Origin: Margaritifera margaritifera
Taxonomy: Eukaryota; Mollusca; Bivalvia; Unionida; Margaritiferidae
Assembly: GCA_029931535.1 (NCBI GenBank)
Contig: JAQPZY010001549.1
Span: 3,185,001 to 3,249,000, forward strand
DNA: 64,000 nt
Direction of reading: 5' to 3'
Shown: positions 10,660 through 23,689 of the stretch, in pieces
Layout of the letters: every line of letters begins with the position of its first letter
How positions within the stretch are numbered: position 1 is the first letter of the stretch
Notes under the pieces: generated by a model
The model's database searches: none
Seen by the model: only the letters and a program-made list of their open reading frames with translations
Told to the model about the DNA's origin: nothing
Made by a program: the position numbers and the translations under genes

Positions 10660-10705
10660 CATTTCCAATGTGAGAGAATCTCAAAGGCTATGAACATTGG
10701 AAATG
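10660..10705. other. Perfect 12-bp hairpin
   Basis: CATTTCCAATGT at 10660-10671 is the exact reverse complement of ACATTGGAAATG at 10694-10705. The 22-base loop itself contains GAGA...TCTC. No terminal repeats or coding context explain it. Confidence 0.7.
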
Positions 10706-10821
10706 CAAAGGAGAGTAATTTTATTGTACTAGCTAATATTTGTTCTTATCTTTAATTCAGATTTTTAAAAGTACAACATATATGGTTAATCGAAACCACG
10801 TTTAAAATGACAGACTGTGGT

Positions 10822-11112
10822 CAGTGGCGGCGAGGGTTCGAGGCGCCCTAGGGCAATGTTCTTTAGTGGCGTCCCTACTTGTATACAGAGGACAGTTTTT
10901 AGTTTTTATGTCAGTTGACATCTTCCCTACACCTTTGCACTCAACCCCCACCCCAATAATGTAACTTTTGTGAAGAATTGCCCTCATGACACTAAGGTGA
11001 AGGTGAAACACAATGAAAATTTCAGCTGCCAAAAAAAAGCTCCCGACTGCGCCCCCTTCCCCTGGTACCCCGTGGGGCAATTGCACCCTCAGGCCCCCCC
11101 CCCCCCCTACTG
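10822..11112. mobile_element. hAT-like MITE with 8-bp target duplication
   Basis: The element starts CAGTGGCGG and ends CCCCTACTG, so the termini are inverted CAGT-G-GG. It is flanked by ACTGTGGT (10814-10821) and ACTGTAGT (11113-11120), an 8-bp duplication with one mismatch. The CAG ends and 8-bp duplication fit the hAT superfamily. It has no transposase, and the minus-strand open frame through it is an artefact of its GC-rich ends. Confidence 0.75.
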
Positions 11113-11128
11113 ACTGTAGTAGACTTTG

Positions 11129-11132
<4 letters not shown>

Positions 11133-11195
<63 letters not shown>
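11133..11195. repeat. (GA)n microsatellite
   Basis: About 63 bases of GA repeat begin 20 bases after the end of the hAT-like MITE. Confidence 0.98.
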
Positions 11196-11198
<3 letters not shown>

Positions 11199-11199
11199 T

Positions 11200-12545
<1,346 letters not shown>

Positions 12546-13865
12546 TCTTGAATAAAACTGCTCTTCGTCTCTTCATTTATCCAAAATCCACTAAGTCTAT
12601 CCTTGTACCACTTACTTTCATCGAACTTGGAAAAAACGTATTCACATCTGTTGTTTTCCTTCTCGCATGCTTGCATCTCAAAAATCTCTGCCTACCGTTG
12701 AGAATCAACATTACTGAACATAAAAACACTTTTCTAATGAAATAATTTTCTCACTTGCTTGTTTAATGTATAGGGAGATCGTTGAGTCAAATATTCTTTC
12801 AGTGCAATGTATTTGAATTTCTGCCATAGATGATTCATATTAGTATATGCTTATAGTACCTTTGGCATCAGAGTACAAATGCCTCATAAAATTTTCTTAA
12901 ACTGTAATTTTGTAAAATATATTGCCGCATATTAAATGAGTTATATTGTGACAAATTGTACACTTTAAATAGAAGGAAGTAAATGTTTCACAGCGTAAAA
13001 ATGACATGTCAACGTCCAAAACTGACATTTATTGATTCTCAAATTTGGATGGCATAATCCTTTTGTCAAGGTTAGTTGTCTTAATGAGCGGTATACAAAA
13101 TGTTAAAGCATTACATTTCCATCTTTCATCCATCAAAATCTCATCCAGTGTTTTAAAAGTTCAACGAATTTGACAGTTGTCTTTTATGATGAAAGATCAT
13201 AATAACCAGTACAGACTTCATTCTTATTGCTCAAAGCAAACTTACGAACATCACGTCGTACGAGGAAAGGATCTGATGTGTCTTTGGTGTTGATAAATAC
13301 CGGGGTATCTCAGCCATTTTTCAGTGGCCAGATTCAATGTTTAACAACCAAGCATCATTTAAACAGATAATTTATCTTGTTTTCTGCATAGAAAATCAAA
13401 CAGAATATCAATCAGCTCAATAAGCTCTCAAGATATGTATATGCTTATAATATACGTAGTATAGTACATTTACCTTACTATAGAGAAAAATCTCATTCCG
13501 ATCTAATAGACGGAATTTACACGCTCACGTTAAAATATTGTCGTTTGTTAAAGGTTTTCTTTGTCTTGCAAGGAGACACTTAGCATACAGTGTACGTCTG
13601 ACTTTTTTTTTTTTTTTTTTTTTTTGCCCGTCATTATGAAAACTATAATTCTCCTCTTTTTTCTTATTCTTTTCTGTGACACCTTTCAGATCGTTATACG
13701 AGATCACCATTAGCTGTAACAGCAGTATTCTTGATATTGTACAATATACATCATTATTGATAATGTTATCAAATGCATGATTTATTTACGAAATTAGGTA
13801 CATACAATTTTATTTATGGTCTCTGCACACTAGAAATAAAATAGTATGTAACTTCCTTACAAGTT
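12546..13865. other. No gene recognised
   Basis: AT-rich sequence with a 23-base poly-T near 13603-13625. No open frame has protein-like composition. It borders the start of the LINE. Confidence 0.6.
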
Positions 13866-15164
13866 ATGTGTGACTCAATAAATATTGCAACATTGAATTG
13901 TCAGGGGTTGGGGCATCTCAAGAAGAAAAGAGATCTATTTCATTTTCTAAAGAATAAAAGATATTCAGTATACTTTCTTCAAGATACACACTTCATTGAA
14001 AAGGGGGGAAAATTTCATACGGACTACCTGGGGATATGAATGGTTTTATTTAAGTTTACACTCTACCACTTCACAAGGTGTAGGCATATTATTGAATAAT
14101 AATTTCCAGTTCACCTTGCATGGAATGAAAAAAGAGAATACAGGTAATAAACTTCGCATGGATATAACCATTGGAAACAATAGAATTACACTGATTAATA
14201 TTTATGGACCAAACAGAGACAGTCCTGATTTTTACCAGTCCTGATTTTTAACATAATATAGGGATCCATTTGTATATCTGGAGGAAAATAATCCAGTAAA
14301 ACAAGACAGACTGGACTTTTTCTGGTTTCAGAAAATTTATTTACAATTATTGAAAATGTAGATGCTGAACTAGGATATAGGACTGACCATTGTCTTGTAA
14401 AAATGAAGATAGCTTTCCAAAAGGAAATTAAAAGGAATACATTCTGAAAATTTACTAATTCATTATTAAAATACACAGAATATATTATAAGAGTAAAAGA
14501 AGCTACTAGTATCTTAAAAGTCAAACATCAATATTTATGTGCTGAACAATTAGATACTTTTGAGACTATACCCTTATTTTATTTTAAATGTTTAATAAAC
14601 GATGAACTTTTCTTTGGGATGTTAAGATGAACAGCGATTTCATATGCATCTCTTAAGAAAAAAAATTCAAGATCGACAGGAAAAGCAACTAATTGCATAT
14701 ATAAGCAATTTAGAAGAAAGAAACAGTGTCAGTGAAGTAACAAAACTGGAGGGAAAAGAGACAGTTAGAATATATTAGGGGAATATATAATATATATATA
14801 ATATAATAATGCTTCTATTAGAAATAAGAGGAACAGCGATTTCATATTTCTTAAGAAACAAAAAAAAAAAAAAAAAATATATATATAAAAGAATAAAATA
14901 AAAAGAAATAAAAAAACCAAAAAAAAAAAACAAACAAACAAAACACAAGATGGACAGGAAAAGCAACGAATTGCAGATATAAACAATTCAGAAGAGAGGA
15001 ACAGTGTCAGTGAGGTACCAAAATTTGAGGAAAAAAAGAAAAAGTAAGAATATATTAGGAAGAAAAAAATGAATGGAGTGAGGGTTAGGTCTAGAGCTAT
15101 ATGGATTGAAGGAGAGAAAGTGACTAAATATTTTTGTAATTTAGAAAATATAAATTATATATTG
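13866..15164 (+). pseudogene. L1/Tx1-like LINE, 5' part with endonuclease domain
   Basis: The frame opens at 13866 with MCDSINIATLNCQGLGHLKK, the start of an apurinic endonuclease-type domain. After a frameshift in a G-run near 14004 it continues with NNRITLINIYGPNRDSPDF, the conserved endonuclease core. Further stops follow. At 15090-15160 a segment reading GEKVTKYFCNLENINYI is typical of the region just before RT in L1/Tx1-type elements. The Gmr1-like element then interrupts it, and the RT resumes near 20886. The protein would nick target DNA and prime reverse transcription; this copy is dead. Confidence 0.85.
14631..15060 (+). repeat. Local tandem duplication inside the LINE
   Basis: The segment 14631-14780 (from ACAGCGATTTCATAT to TAGAATATATTAGG) recurs at 14833-15060. 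The second copy is interrupted at about 14861-14944 by an A-rich insert with poly-A, (AT)n and (CAAA)n. The copies have diverged by several substitutions. Confidence 0.8.
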
Positions 15165-16025
15165 ATATGTATATTGTTTACATATTTAACTTTTGTCATA
15201 CATATTTAACTTTGTTCTTGATTGTTGGATGTACACAAGTTGCTTACTTAAAATTCGAGGTCAGGGTTGCTTTTGTTCACAATTATACTGGTTTTTCCAC
15301 AAGAAATACTGATATTTGTCAGTTAAGCCATATGATTTTCTAGAAAATTATGTCAGGTGACCTGTGTTTATATATAGGAAGTTTGGGAAGCAGTATTTCA
15401 TTCCTATGCTAACTATCGGTCTTTAAGGAATTTTGGTTTATTAATCAGATGTTTATAGTTGTGTTGTGAAAATCAGAGCAAATTTAGAGAGAGGAGTTAT
15501 TTATTTAAAATATTCATTGCTCAGAGACTTTAGGATTTTGGGGGATTAATACACGACTTTAGGATTTTTGTGAAACTATTCAAAGACATTCTGGATTACA
15601 TCATTGTGGTACATCAGGACATTCAAGACTCATGGCACATTAATAAATTCAAGACTACTGGTACATCAGGACATTCAAGGCTACTGTAATTCATTCGGAA
15701 CATTCTATATTTTGAATGATGATTGGGACACTAAGTTATATTGGATTATTTGGATTTTAATTCACAATATTGTCTTTTTGAATTTTCATTTTAATTGTCT
15801 AGAAACGAATTGCTTGTTGACTTTACTTACATTGATGGCTTCACTTTTCTTTTGTTACATATGTTTAGGCCATAGAATCGTAAAATAAATTGGCGGCTCG
15901 TCCGGATGTGAATTTCTTTAAATTACAGTTTAAATTGACTTTGTTTTGGAATTTTCATTGTCCCCGGTAAAGATTTTTATTTCACCCATTTGAGAAATCT
16001 TGAGCAAAACCAGCAAGCATTCACA

Positions 16026-17200
16026 ATGTCATCTAAGGTGGAGAACTTTGATTCAAGTCCTACCCAGTTAGGGTATGAAAAAGGACGAGTTGGTTGAGCT
16101 TGCCAGACATTATGATCTTTATGAAGCGAAAGCGTCTTTTACAAAGCAAGAGATAAATAATATTTTAATTCCATATTTGGTGGGAAAGGAAATTTTGGAT
16201 AATAGTATTTTGGGGTTTAATTGATAAGTATGTATCTGGTTTTGATGGGAAATTAAGGGAATTACAGCTATAAAAAAACCCAGATGAAATTAGAATTAAG
16301 AAAGCTTCAGCTTCAGAAAGAAATGATGGAACTACAAATTCAGAAAAAAGAGAAGGAGAGGGAAATACAAATACAGAGATAGAAAGAGGAGAGGGAATAC
16401 AGATGCAGAGAAGAAAGGGAAATGCAATATAAATTAAATGAATTAGAACTGGCTAGTGGAGCACGACCACTACCCACCTTTACACACAAGTTCAGGTTTT
16501 GATGTTACCAGATATATTAGGTTAGTACCCCCTTTCAGGAAAAAGTAGATACATACTTTCTTCACTTTGAGAAAACTGCTATTGGCAAAGCTGGTGAAGT
16601 CTACCCTTCACTGTCAGTACAAAAAACACTAATTATGATTCGGTTAAGGAGTACATCTTGAAGGGTTATGATGTGGTACCTGAGGCATATCGACAAAAGT
16701 TTAGAAATTTTAGAAAGGAAACTGGACAAACTTGTGTCGAGTTTGCAAGGGAAAAAGAACAAATATTTGATAGGTGGTGCTCAGCCATAAAGGCTGATCA
16801 AGATTACGATAACCTCAGACAGCTCGTGTTAATTGAAGAGTTCAAGAGGTGCATCCATGGTGATTTCAAGACCTATCTTGACGAGCAGAATTTTGCAACT
16901 TTGGAAAATGCTGCTCGTATGGCTGACGAATATTCCCTGATTCACAAAATTGCATTTGTTAATAAGTCTTCCTCTCAGCAGTTTTCCGGTAAAAAAAAAA
17001 CCCATTTCAGTCTCATGCGAGTACTTCTAAATTTCAAAACAGCACAACTGCTGGAAATAAAACATCTGATAAGACTGATCAGAAATCTTTATCTCTTCCT
17101 ATGTGCACTTATTGTAAAAAGAAAGGGCACGTCATTGCTGAATGTTTCAGGTTGAACAATAAGCAGCAGAATAAAGACAGAGCTATTCTAAATGCTCTTA
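16026..17200 (+). pseudogene. Gag pseudogene of element 2, SCAN-like with intact zinc knuckle
   Basis: The likely start is ATG at 16026 (MSSKVENFDSS), followed after a frameshift by KKDELVELARHYDLYEAKAS. A Gln/Lys/Glu-rich helical stretch follows. The SCAN-like core lies at about 16658-16960 with VPEAYRQKFRNFRKETGQTC. The zinc knuckle near 17104-17145 is complete as C-x2-C-x4-H-x4-C (CTYCKKKGHVIAEC), unlike element 1. Stops occur near 16220 and 16275. In the element this would be the capsid protein that packages RNA. Confidence 0.85.
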
Positions 17201-17296
17201 TTTCAAAGAGGTCAAGGGCACGGTCTTGTATTGAAAGCAATACAATTGTTGGGTCAAACAAACCCTGATTCTATTTAGGACACTTATGATCCATTC

Positions 17297-17728
17297 ATGT
17301 CAAAAGGTTCTATATCACTTATTGGTGATTCCGCCAAGCATATCCCTATTAAAATATCAAGGGACACAGGAGCGTCTCAGAGTCTTTTGTTATCAGGTAC
17401 TTTGCCTTTGTCTGAGAAGCATTCTTCTGCTGAAAGTGTACTTATTCATGGAGTAGAGTGCGGCTATGCAAATGTTCCTCGCCATTGTATCAATTTGGCA
17501 TCAGACTTAGTTTCTGTACCTGTGGCAGTTGGGGCAGTGATGTCTTTACCTATAGAAGGTATCCATTTGTTACTAGGCAATGACCTAGCTGGAGATAAGG
17601 TCGTGGATAATCGACTTGTAACTGACAAGCCTTGTTTGGATCAAAAAGTAGATCATATTGAGATTGAAATCCCTGATTTGTATCTTGCTTGTGCAGTAAC
17701 CAGAGCTATGGCAAAAAAGAGCTCTTGA
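17297..17728 (+). pseudogene. Aspartic protease region of element 2
   Basis: The open stretch of about 143 codons carries IKISRDTGASQSLLLSG with the DTGA catalytic motif. It continues past the point where element 1 has a stop, into YLACAVTRAMAKKSS. A frameshift follows at about 17728 and the linker to integrase (17740-18050) is broken. Confidence 0.85.
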
Positions 17729-18059
17729 GAGTGATGTTGATCAGGAAATTATTCCTTTAGCTGACACATTTATGTGTCTTTTGACGAGGTCCCTTTCCCT
17801 CCTGATATTGATGAATCAAAAGGTATTGATCCCAGTGATCCTCGTTTTACAAGTCAATCTCTTTATCAGGATGACAAAAGACAATCACTCGTTGTCTTAC
17901 AGAAACAAGATCCTGAGATCTCCTGTTTTTTTTCAGAGGGCTATTAGTGAAACGAAGCCACACAAGTCCCAGTGTGTTACTTTGTGAAAAATGGGGTCCT
18001 TATGAGAAAATCGAGACCACCTGAAGTGCCCGCTTTGCCGAGTGGTCAGTGAGCTATTA

Positions 18060-19145
18060 AAACGTGGTTCCGAGGTCATATCGACAGGAAATTCTTAGTC
18101 TATCCTATGAAATTCACTTGGCTGGTCATTTGAGAGTCAATTAGACTTATCACAAGATCTTGAATCACTTTTATTGGCCGAAACTTCAAAGTGATGTTTC
18201 CCAACTCTGTAGATCTTGTCACAGTTGTCAAACGGTAGGAAAATCCAATCAGAAGATACCTAAGGCTCATCTGTAACCTCTTCCTGCTTTTCAAGAACCA
18301 GTGAGTAGAATAATGGTAGATGGTGTCGGTCCATTGCTTAAAACCAAGTCAGGCAACCAATACTTATTGACCATAATGTGGGCATCTACAAGATTTCCAG
18401 AGGCAATTCCTTTGAGAAATATTAAAACTAAAACCATTGTAAAAGCGTTGGTAAAGTTTTTTTTTTACACTTGTTGGCCTTCCCAAATCTGTCCAGTCGG
18501 ATCTAGGGTCCAATTTTATGTCTGGAATTTTCCAACAAGTTATGCATGGATTAGGCATCTAACAGTTTAAATCTTCTGCCTATCATTCTGAAAGTCAAGG
18601 AGCTTTGAAAAGATTTTATGAAACTTTGAAGAATATGATTCGGTCATATTGCTTTGATACAGGAAAGGATTGGGATGAGGGTGTTCATTTCTTGTTGTTT
18701 GCTGTTAGGAAATCAGTTCAAGAATCATTGGGTTTCAGTCCCTTTGAACTGGCTTTTGGACATACTGTCTGTGAACCATTGAAGTTTTTGAAAGAGAAAC
18801 TTCTTTCAAATGAAGATTCAAAGATTAATCTTTTTGACTACGTCTCTGATTTCAAATATAAGTTGTCAAAGGCTTGTGAAGTAGCAAGAACTAATCTTCA
18901 CTCAACTCGGTCAAAAATGATATGAAGGTATGACAGAAATACACAGGAAAGGAGTTTTAAGCCTTGTGATAAAGTTCTGGCTATCTTTCCCAAACCTCAA
19001 AATCCTCTTCGGGCTACATTTTATGGTACTTATACAGTTGAAAAGAAATTAAATGACTTAACTTATATCATTAACACTCCAGGGAGGCAGAAACAGAAAC
19101 AATTTTGTCACATAAATATGTTAAAGGAATATTTTAATCTCTGAA
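18060..19145 (+). pseudogene. Integrase pseudogene of element 2
   Basis: The HHCC zinc domain is visible across frames near 18110-18240: HLAGHLRVN, then HFYWPKLQSD, then CRSCHSCQTVGK. The first catalytic aspartate lies in MVDGVGPLL (about 18320) and the second in QSDLGSNFMSG (about 18495-18530), which element 1 lacks. The third position reads ALKRFYETLK near 18605, with lysine where glutamate is required. The C-terminal part ends near 19145 with HINMLKEYFNL. Frames shift in a poly-T near 18460. Confidence 0.85.
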
Positions 19146-19505
19146 TTCCCAGTACCTGGTAGCACTCTCAAGTATACAGAAGTACTATATTGTTTTATTT
19201 TGTGTGATTCAGCTGAGTGTCATTCATTAGACATTTTACTTTTTGATTTTAATTGTTACGGTAGTATATGCATATTTGATTAATATGTAAAAGAAAGCTA
19301 TATTGCATAAACCTTTCTATTTTCTGTATGAGGGGAGGTGTTGTGTATATTGAATCCACTGAATGCGCGTAACCTTTGTCCATGTAGTAAGTACCATTTT
19401 AAGTTTTGGTTAAGTTGTCAACAGGATGTTGACTGATATTCGAGTTCAAGGCCAGTCGTGCTGACAATTGTTCACACCAAAGTTGGGATTTTCCACAAGG
19501 ACGAC

Positions 19506-20885
19506 TGTTATAACTAGTGGTAAATGTAACAAAAGAAAAGACTCAAACAAGCTTTCCAGATTTAAAACACAAATATTTATTTTTCTAAAATATTAAAATA
19601 TTTTAACAAACAATCAAAGTGAAAGAATTAAAAATAACTTACAGTATAGAATATCCTTAAAAGTCCTAAATTGTTCTAATATTCACAAATCCGGAAGTTA
19701 ATCAACATATTCTGAACGAAGAGTATTCCGAATGAACCACCAAAGTGTTTACGTGTCAACAACAATCAGTTATATCCAAGTGTTATTAATTCCAAGTAAT
19801 CCTTGTGAATATAGAATATCACACAAGTTCTAGAGATGTTTCCGATAATTCCAATGAAGCTGTATAATTAATACATATCAGTAGTTAATCCCAAAAATGT
19901 ACTGTCTGGAAAATATTTCTGAAGTAGCAGTACTAAATCAAAAATGTACTGTATAATAATATCTCTGAAATAGAATATCACATACGAAGAACCAATTTCA
20001 TTAAAGACCTCTCAAGCTGATGAAACTATGTAGAATGCCAAACACAGCAATTAAATTTCATTTGATAGATTCTGAGCTGCGTAGAACAGAATAAGGAAAG
20101 CCAATTTAAACTGTATTGCGACTTAAAAACAATTCAATCCTTCTAGAAAACAACCTTCTCCGAACCAATCAGAAACTAGGTTATACGTGACACCGCTAAA
20201 GCACATGTGCATGACGTTATTACAAGTCAACAAAGTGTTGACTTCTTATTGAACATGGAATCCAGGTCAAAATGATAGTACATTTTAGCACACGATAGTC
20301 ACGTGACATGTCTCATGCTTCAAACGACAATACTAATTTTCCCAGGACCAATGTACTGGATCATATTGAAATTACCGTATATGTGTACTCTGCAAAACGA
20401 CACCTATTAGACTATTATACAGAGGTCATAAACTAATAAAACTATATCATTATTTTAAAGAAATGATACATAATTCCGTAACACCTTCAATACTTCTAAC
20501 ATATAAGTAATTGATTGCATAAAACAAATAATACATGATACAGTCATATATACAAAACAATTCAAACTGTAAAGTTATGCACGTGAAAGTGCACCAGCGA
20601 TCAAATTTTCCTTTCCCTAGATGTGCTTGCCAGGCACAGGGAACTCAGAAATAGCCGTAACTTTAGCTTCTATTGGTTTTATTTGTCCATGTCCCACAAC
20701 ATACCCTAAAAAGGTAACACAGGCACGACAAAAGTACGGTAACTTTTATTCAAATTAATGGTCAAATTTGCTTCGCTGAGTCTTTTGAAGAACTGCTTAA
20801 TTGTTTTCATGTGATCTTGCGACGTGTCATTGTAGATGATGACGTCATCAATGTAAGCATCACAATTGCATAATTATGGTATATC
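19506..20885 (-). mobile_element. Gmr1-like element 3, minus strand, internally deleted
   Basis: The LTR occupies 19506-20483 and reads on the minus strand from TGTTACGGAATTATGTATCA to a terminus matching GTTATAACA. Upstream of it on the minus strand, 20484-20885 encodes an RT fragment with NCDAYIDDVIIYNDTSQDH and FFKRLSEANLTINLNK. The frame then jumps to the RNase H C-terminus GKENLIAGALSRA and a stop just before the LTR. The 5' part of the element is missing at the LINE junction near 20885. The flanks of the LTR (CGAC and CCTT) do not match, so the junctions are rearranged. The solo LTR at 24417-25570 belongs to the same LTR family. Confidence 0.82.
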
Positions 20886-23310
20886 AGGGCATTCCTTAAA
20901 TGGCCCCATATCATATACAGAAGCTGCAAATGTTGTACAAAAAACGCCTAATGAAAACAGTCCAAGATCTGATGGATACACGGCAGAATTTTATAAAAAA
21001 ATTTGGACAGATATTTGACAGTTACTAGTGAGGGCCATTAACTTAGGGTATGAAATCAGAAAGAATGAATTATTATATGAATTATTATATATATCCGAAA
21101 AGGTGCATGTATTGCAAGTATGATTAAAACTGTGCCTCCTACAATTATACATAAGGACCAAACAGGGTTTCTAAAAGAATGATACACTGGAGAAAACACT
21201 AGAAATTTATATGATTTAATGTTTTACACCAAAAGGCAGAATATTCCTAGACTGCTTTTTTGATTGATTTTGAAAAAGCATTTGACTCAGTTGCATTGTC
21301 ATTTATTGATAAAGTTATGTAATTTTTAAATTTTGATGAACTGTTGATAGTTGGATACAACTTTTTATTAACAAAACATCAAATCTTCTGTAATTATTAA
21401 TGATCATGTCTCCAATTGGTTTGGTATCGAAAGAGGGTACAGGGGAATCCACTCTCCCCATATATTTGTATCCCGTGTGTAGAGATTTTAGCCCATATGA
21501 TAAGACAAAATGACAATATTAGGGGAATTAACATAGATAATATAACCTGTGTTGTTTCTCACTATGCTGACGATACATTACTTACTCTTGATGGTTCAAA
21601 GAAATCTCTAATGTTTGCTTTACATCTTTTTATTTCAATATTCCAAATTTTCTGGTCTTAGTATAAATAATGAAAATACAAAGGTAGTTTGGATTGGAAG
21701 CAGAACAGGTAGAAACAAGAAATACTGTCCAGAATATAAACTTAATTGGAGCTGTACTGAGTTTGTTGTCTTAGGTGTAAAGTTTTCAATTAACTTGGAA
21801 AATATTACAACTCTTAATTTTCCATCTAAAATTTGTGAAATTAAGAACATACTAATTCAGTGGAATAAGAGCTTTTAACTCCATTTGGAAGGATAACTGT
21901 GATAGGGAGTTTAGCTATCTCTAAAATTAATCATCTTCTATTATCATTACTGAATCCATCCAAACAGGTTCTTAGTGAACTAAATACTCTTTTTCAAGTT
22001 TGTATGTCATGAGGCAAAGGACAAAATCAAAAGAAATATATCTGTGAATGTTTATCATGAGGGGGGAATTAAATATGATTGATATATTTAAGTTTGTGAA
22101 TGCATTGAAAATAACATGGCTTAGAAGAATATTGTCTGATGAATCTATATGGAAAAGTTTGTTATAATTTTAGGTATCAAATATTGATAATTTATTTTTA
22201 TTTGGAATAGTTTTCTTAACTCAGTGAAAAAGGATCTTAATCCTTTTTGGCTAGATGTCTTTGAAGCATATTTAGAGCTAACTAGATCATTCAAAACAGT
22301 CACAGCTGAACATTTTTTAAAAACATAAATATGGTTTAATCCTTGTATTACAATAGGTAGAAAAAGTGTGTATTACAAAACATGGTTTCAGAAAGGTCTT
22401 GGATTTGTGAATGACTTTATTAATGAGGATGGTTCCTGGATAAGTTTTGATAGTTTTAAAAATATATTTTCTATTAGCATTCATTTCATTGAATTTGAAG
22501 GCATACATGCAGCTATAACATCATATAAAAATAAATTTAGTATCAATTACAATTCAAGTCTGCCACAGCCTTTTATAAATATTGCTATGTATACCATTAT
22601 AAGAAATAAAAAAAGGATGCAGAGCTATATATGAAAAACTGATTGGAAACAATGAAGTACCAAATTCTAGAAGAAAATGGAATTTTGAATTTGGCAATTT
22701 AGAAGATGATGACTGGCAGAAATTTTTCTTGTTACTATATAAAATTATAAAATGTCCGAATCTTAGATGGTTGCAGCTGAAAATATTACAAAGAATTTTG
22801 CCTGCGAATGCATTTCTCAAACCAATTAGAATTATCCCAAACAAGTTTTGCTCTCTTTGCATGTTACATGCAGAGACAATTTCTCATATCTTTTGGGATT
22901 GTCACATAACAAAGATTTTTATAAATGATATTTTACAATAAATAAAAAGTAAATGTAGTCATACAGATAATTTGTATTTCACAAACATAAATATTATCTT
23001 TGGAATTAAAGACAAAACTCAAGCTGATGATATGATAAATCTGATAATTCTATATGCAAAACAATATATTTATAAATGCAGATTTAATAGAGACAGGCCA
23101 AGTTTGTCTCAGTTCAAAAAGATTGTGGTTTTTAACTTTAATGTAGAAAAATATAGCACTTATAGAAACTGTAAATGGGAGTTTGAAAATAAGTGGTTTA
23201 TTGTACAAACAGTTAATCGAGTCATAAACTATATTCTTGGAAACGTGTGTGTATTGACATTTGTTTGTATATATCTGTGTGTATATGGGGGTGATGTGCA
23301 TATATAAATA
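20886..23310 (+). pseudogene. L1/Tx1-like LINE, RT and C-terminal part
   Basis: This is the continuation of the LINE that starts at 13866. It opens with TEAANVVQKTPNENSPRSDG and YTAEFYKKIWTDI, the entry to the RT domain. The block near 21440-21480 reads GNPLSPYICIPCVEILAHMI, followed by the catalytic YADDT box near 21562. The thumb runs to about 22100 in several frames. The C-terminal part carries a cysteine-rich motif, FCSLCMLHAETISHIFWDC, near 22843-22900, then ILYAKQYIYKCRFNRDRPS near 23050. Stops and frameshifts throughout show it is inactive. No poly-A tail or target duplication was located, so the 3' end is approximate. Confidence 0.87.
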
Positions 23311-23689
23311 TGCATATGTATGTGTATCTATGTTTTTTTTGAATGAGCATGCAGATAAATGCATAGTCCCATATTTGTTTTGTCAAAATGCTAATATTTT
23401 CCATATATATTGATATGTTATCTTTAAAATATAAACGTAAGCAATATTTCTTTAAATATTCTCCATTTTCTCTTTTCTTACTTGTACATGTAGCTTCTTT
23501 CTTTTCAACTTAAAGTGATGAAAAATACCTGTCAAGAACTATATACATTTTTGTCTTATGGTTGAAATATTGCAGCAATATATATATATATATTACATGC
23601 AGGCCGGCCTGGGGGGCCAGGCGATTTCTAGAACGGGTAGTCCTTTTCAGGTCTTTCTTTATCTTTAAATCATAACCCTCTTATAAACA

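Larger units (their letters stand above)
15165..19505 (+). mobile_element. Gmr1-like LTR retrotransposon lacking RT and RNase H (element 2)
   Basis: A 5' LTR (about 15165-15885), primer-binding site (15891-15908), Gag, protease, integrase, polypurine tract (19330-19338) and a partial 3' LTR (from 19339) are present in order. After the integrase C-terminus near 19145 the sequence passes through about 190 bp of AT-rich sequence to the polypurine tract. No RT or RNase H lies between, where element 1 has about 1.5 kb of it. The 3' LTR stops at 19505, abutting a minus-strand LTR. The element lies inside the LINE. Confidence 0.88.

Noticed and set aside
10802..11131. 109-codon minus-strand frame
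   Set aside because: It spans the hAT-like MITE and its C-run from end to end; the composition comes from the GC-rich termini.
23620..23665. Another histone-like stem-loop (AGTCCTTTTCAGGTCT)
   Set aside because: The stem does not pair properly and the flanks do not match, unlike the two accepted copies.
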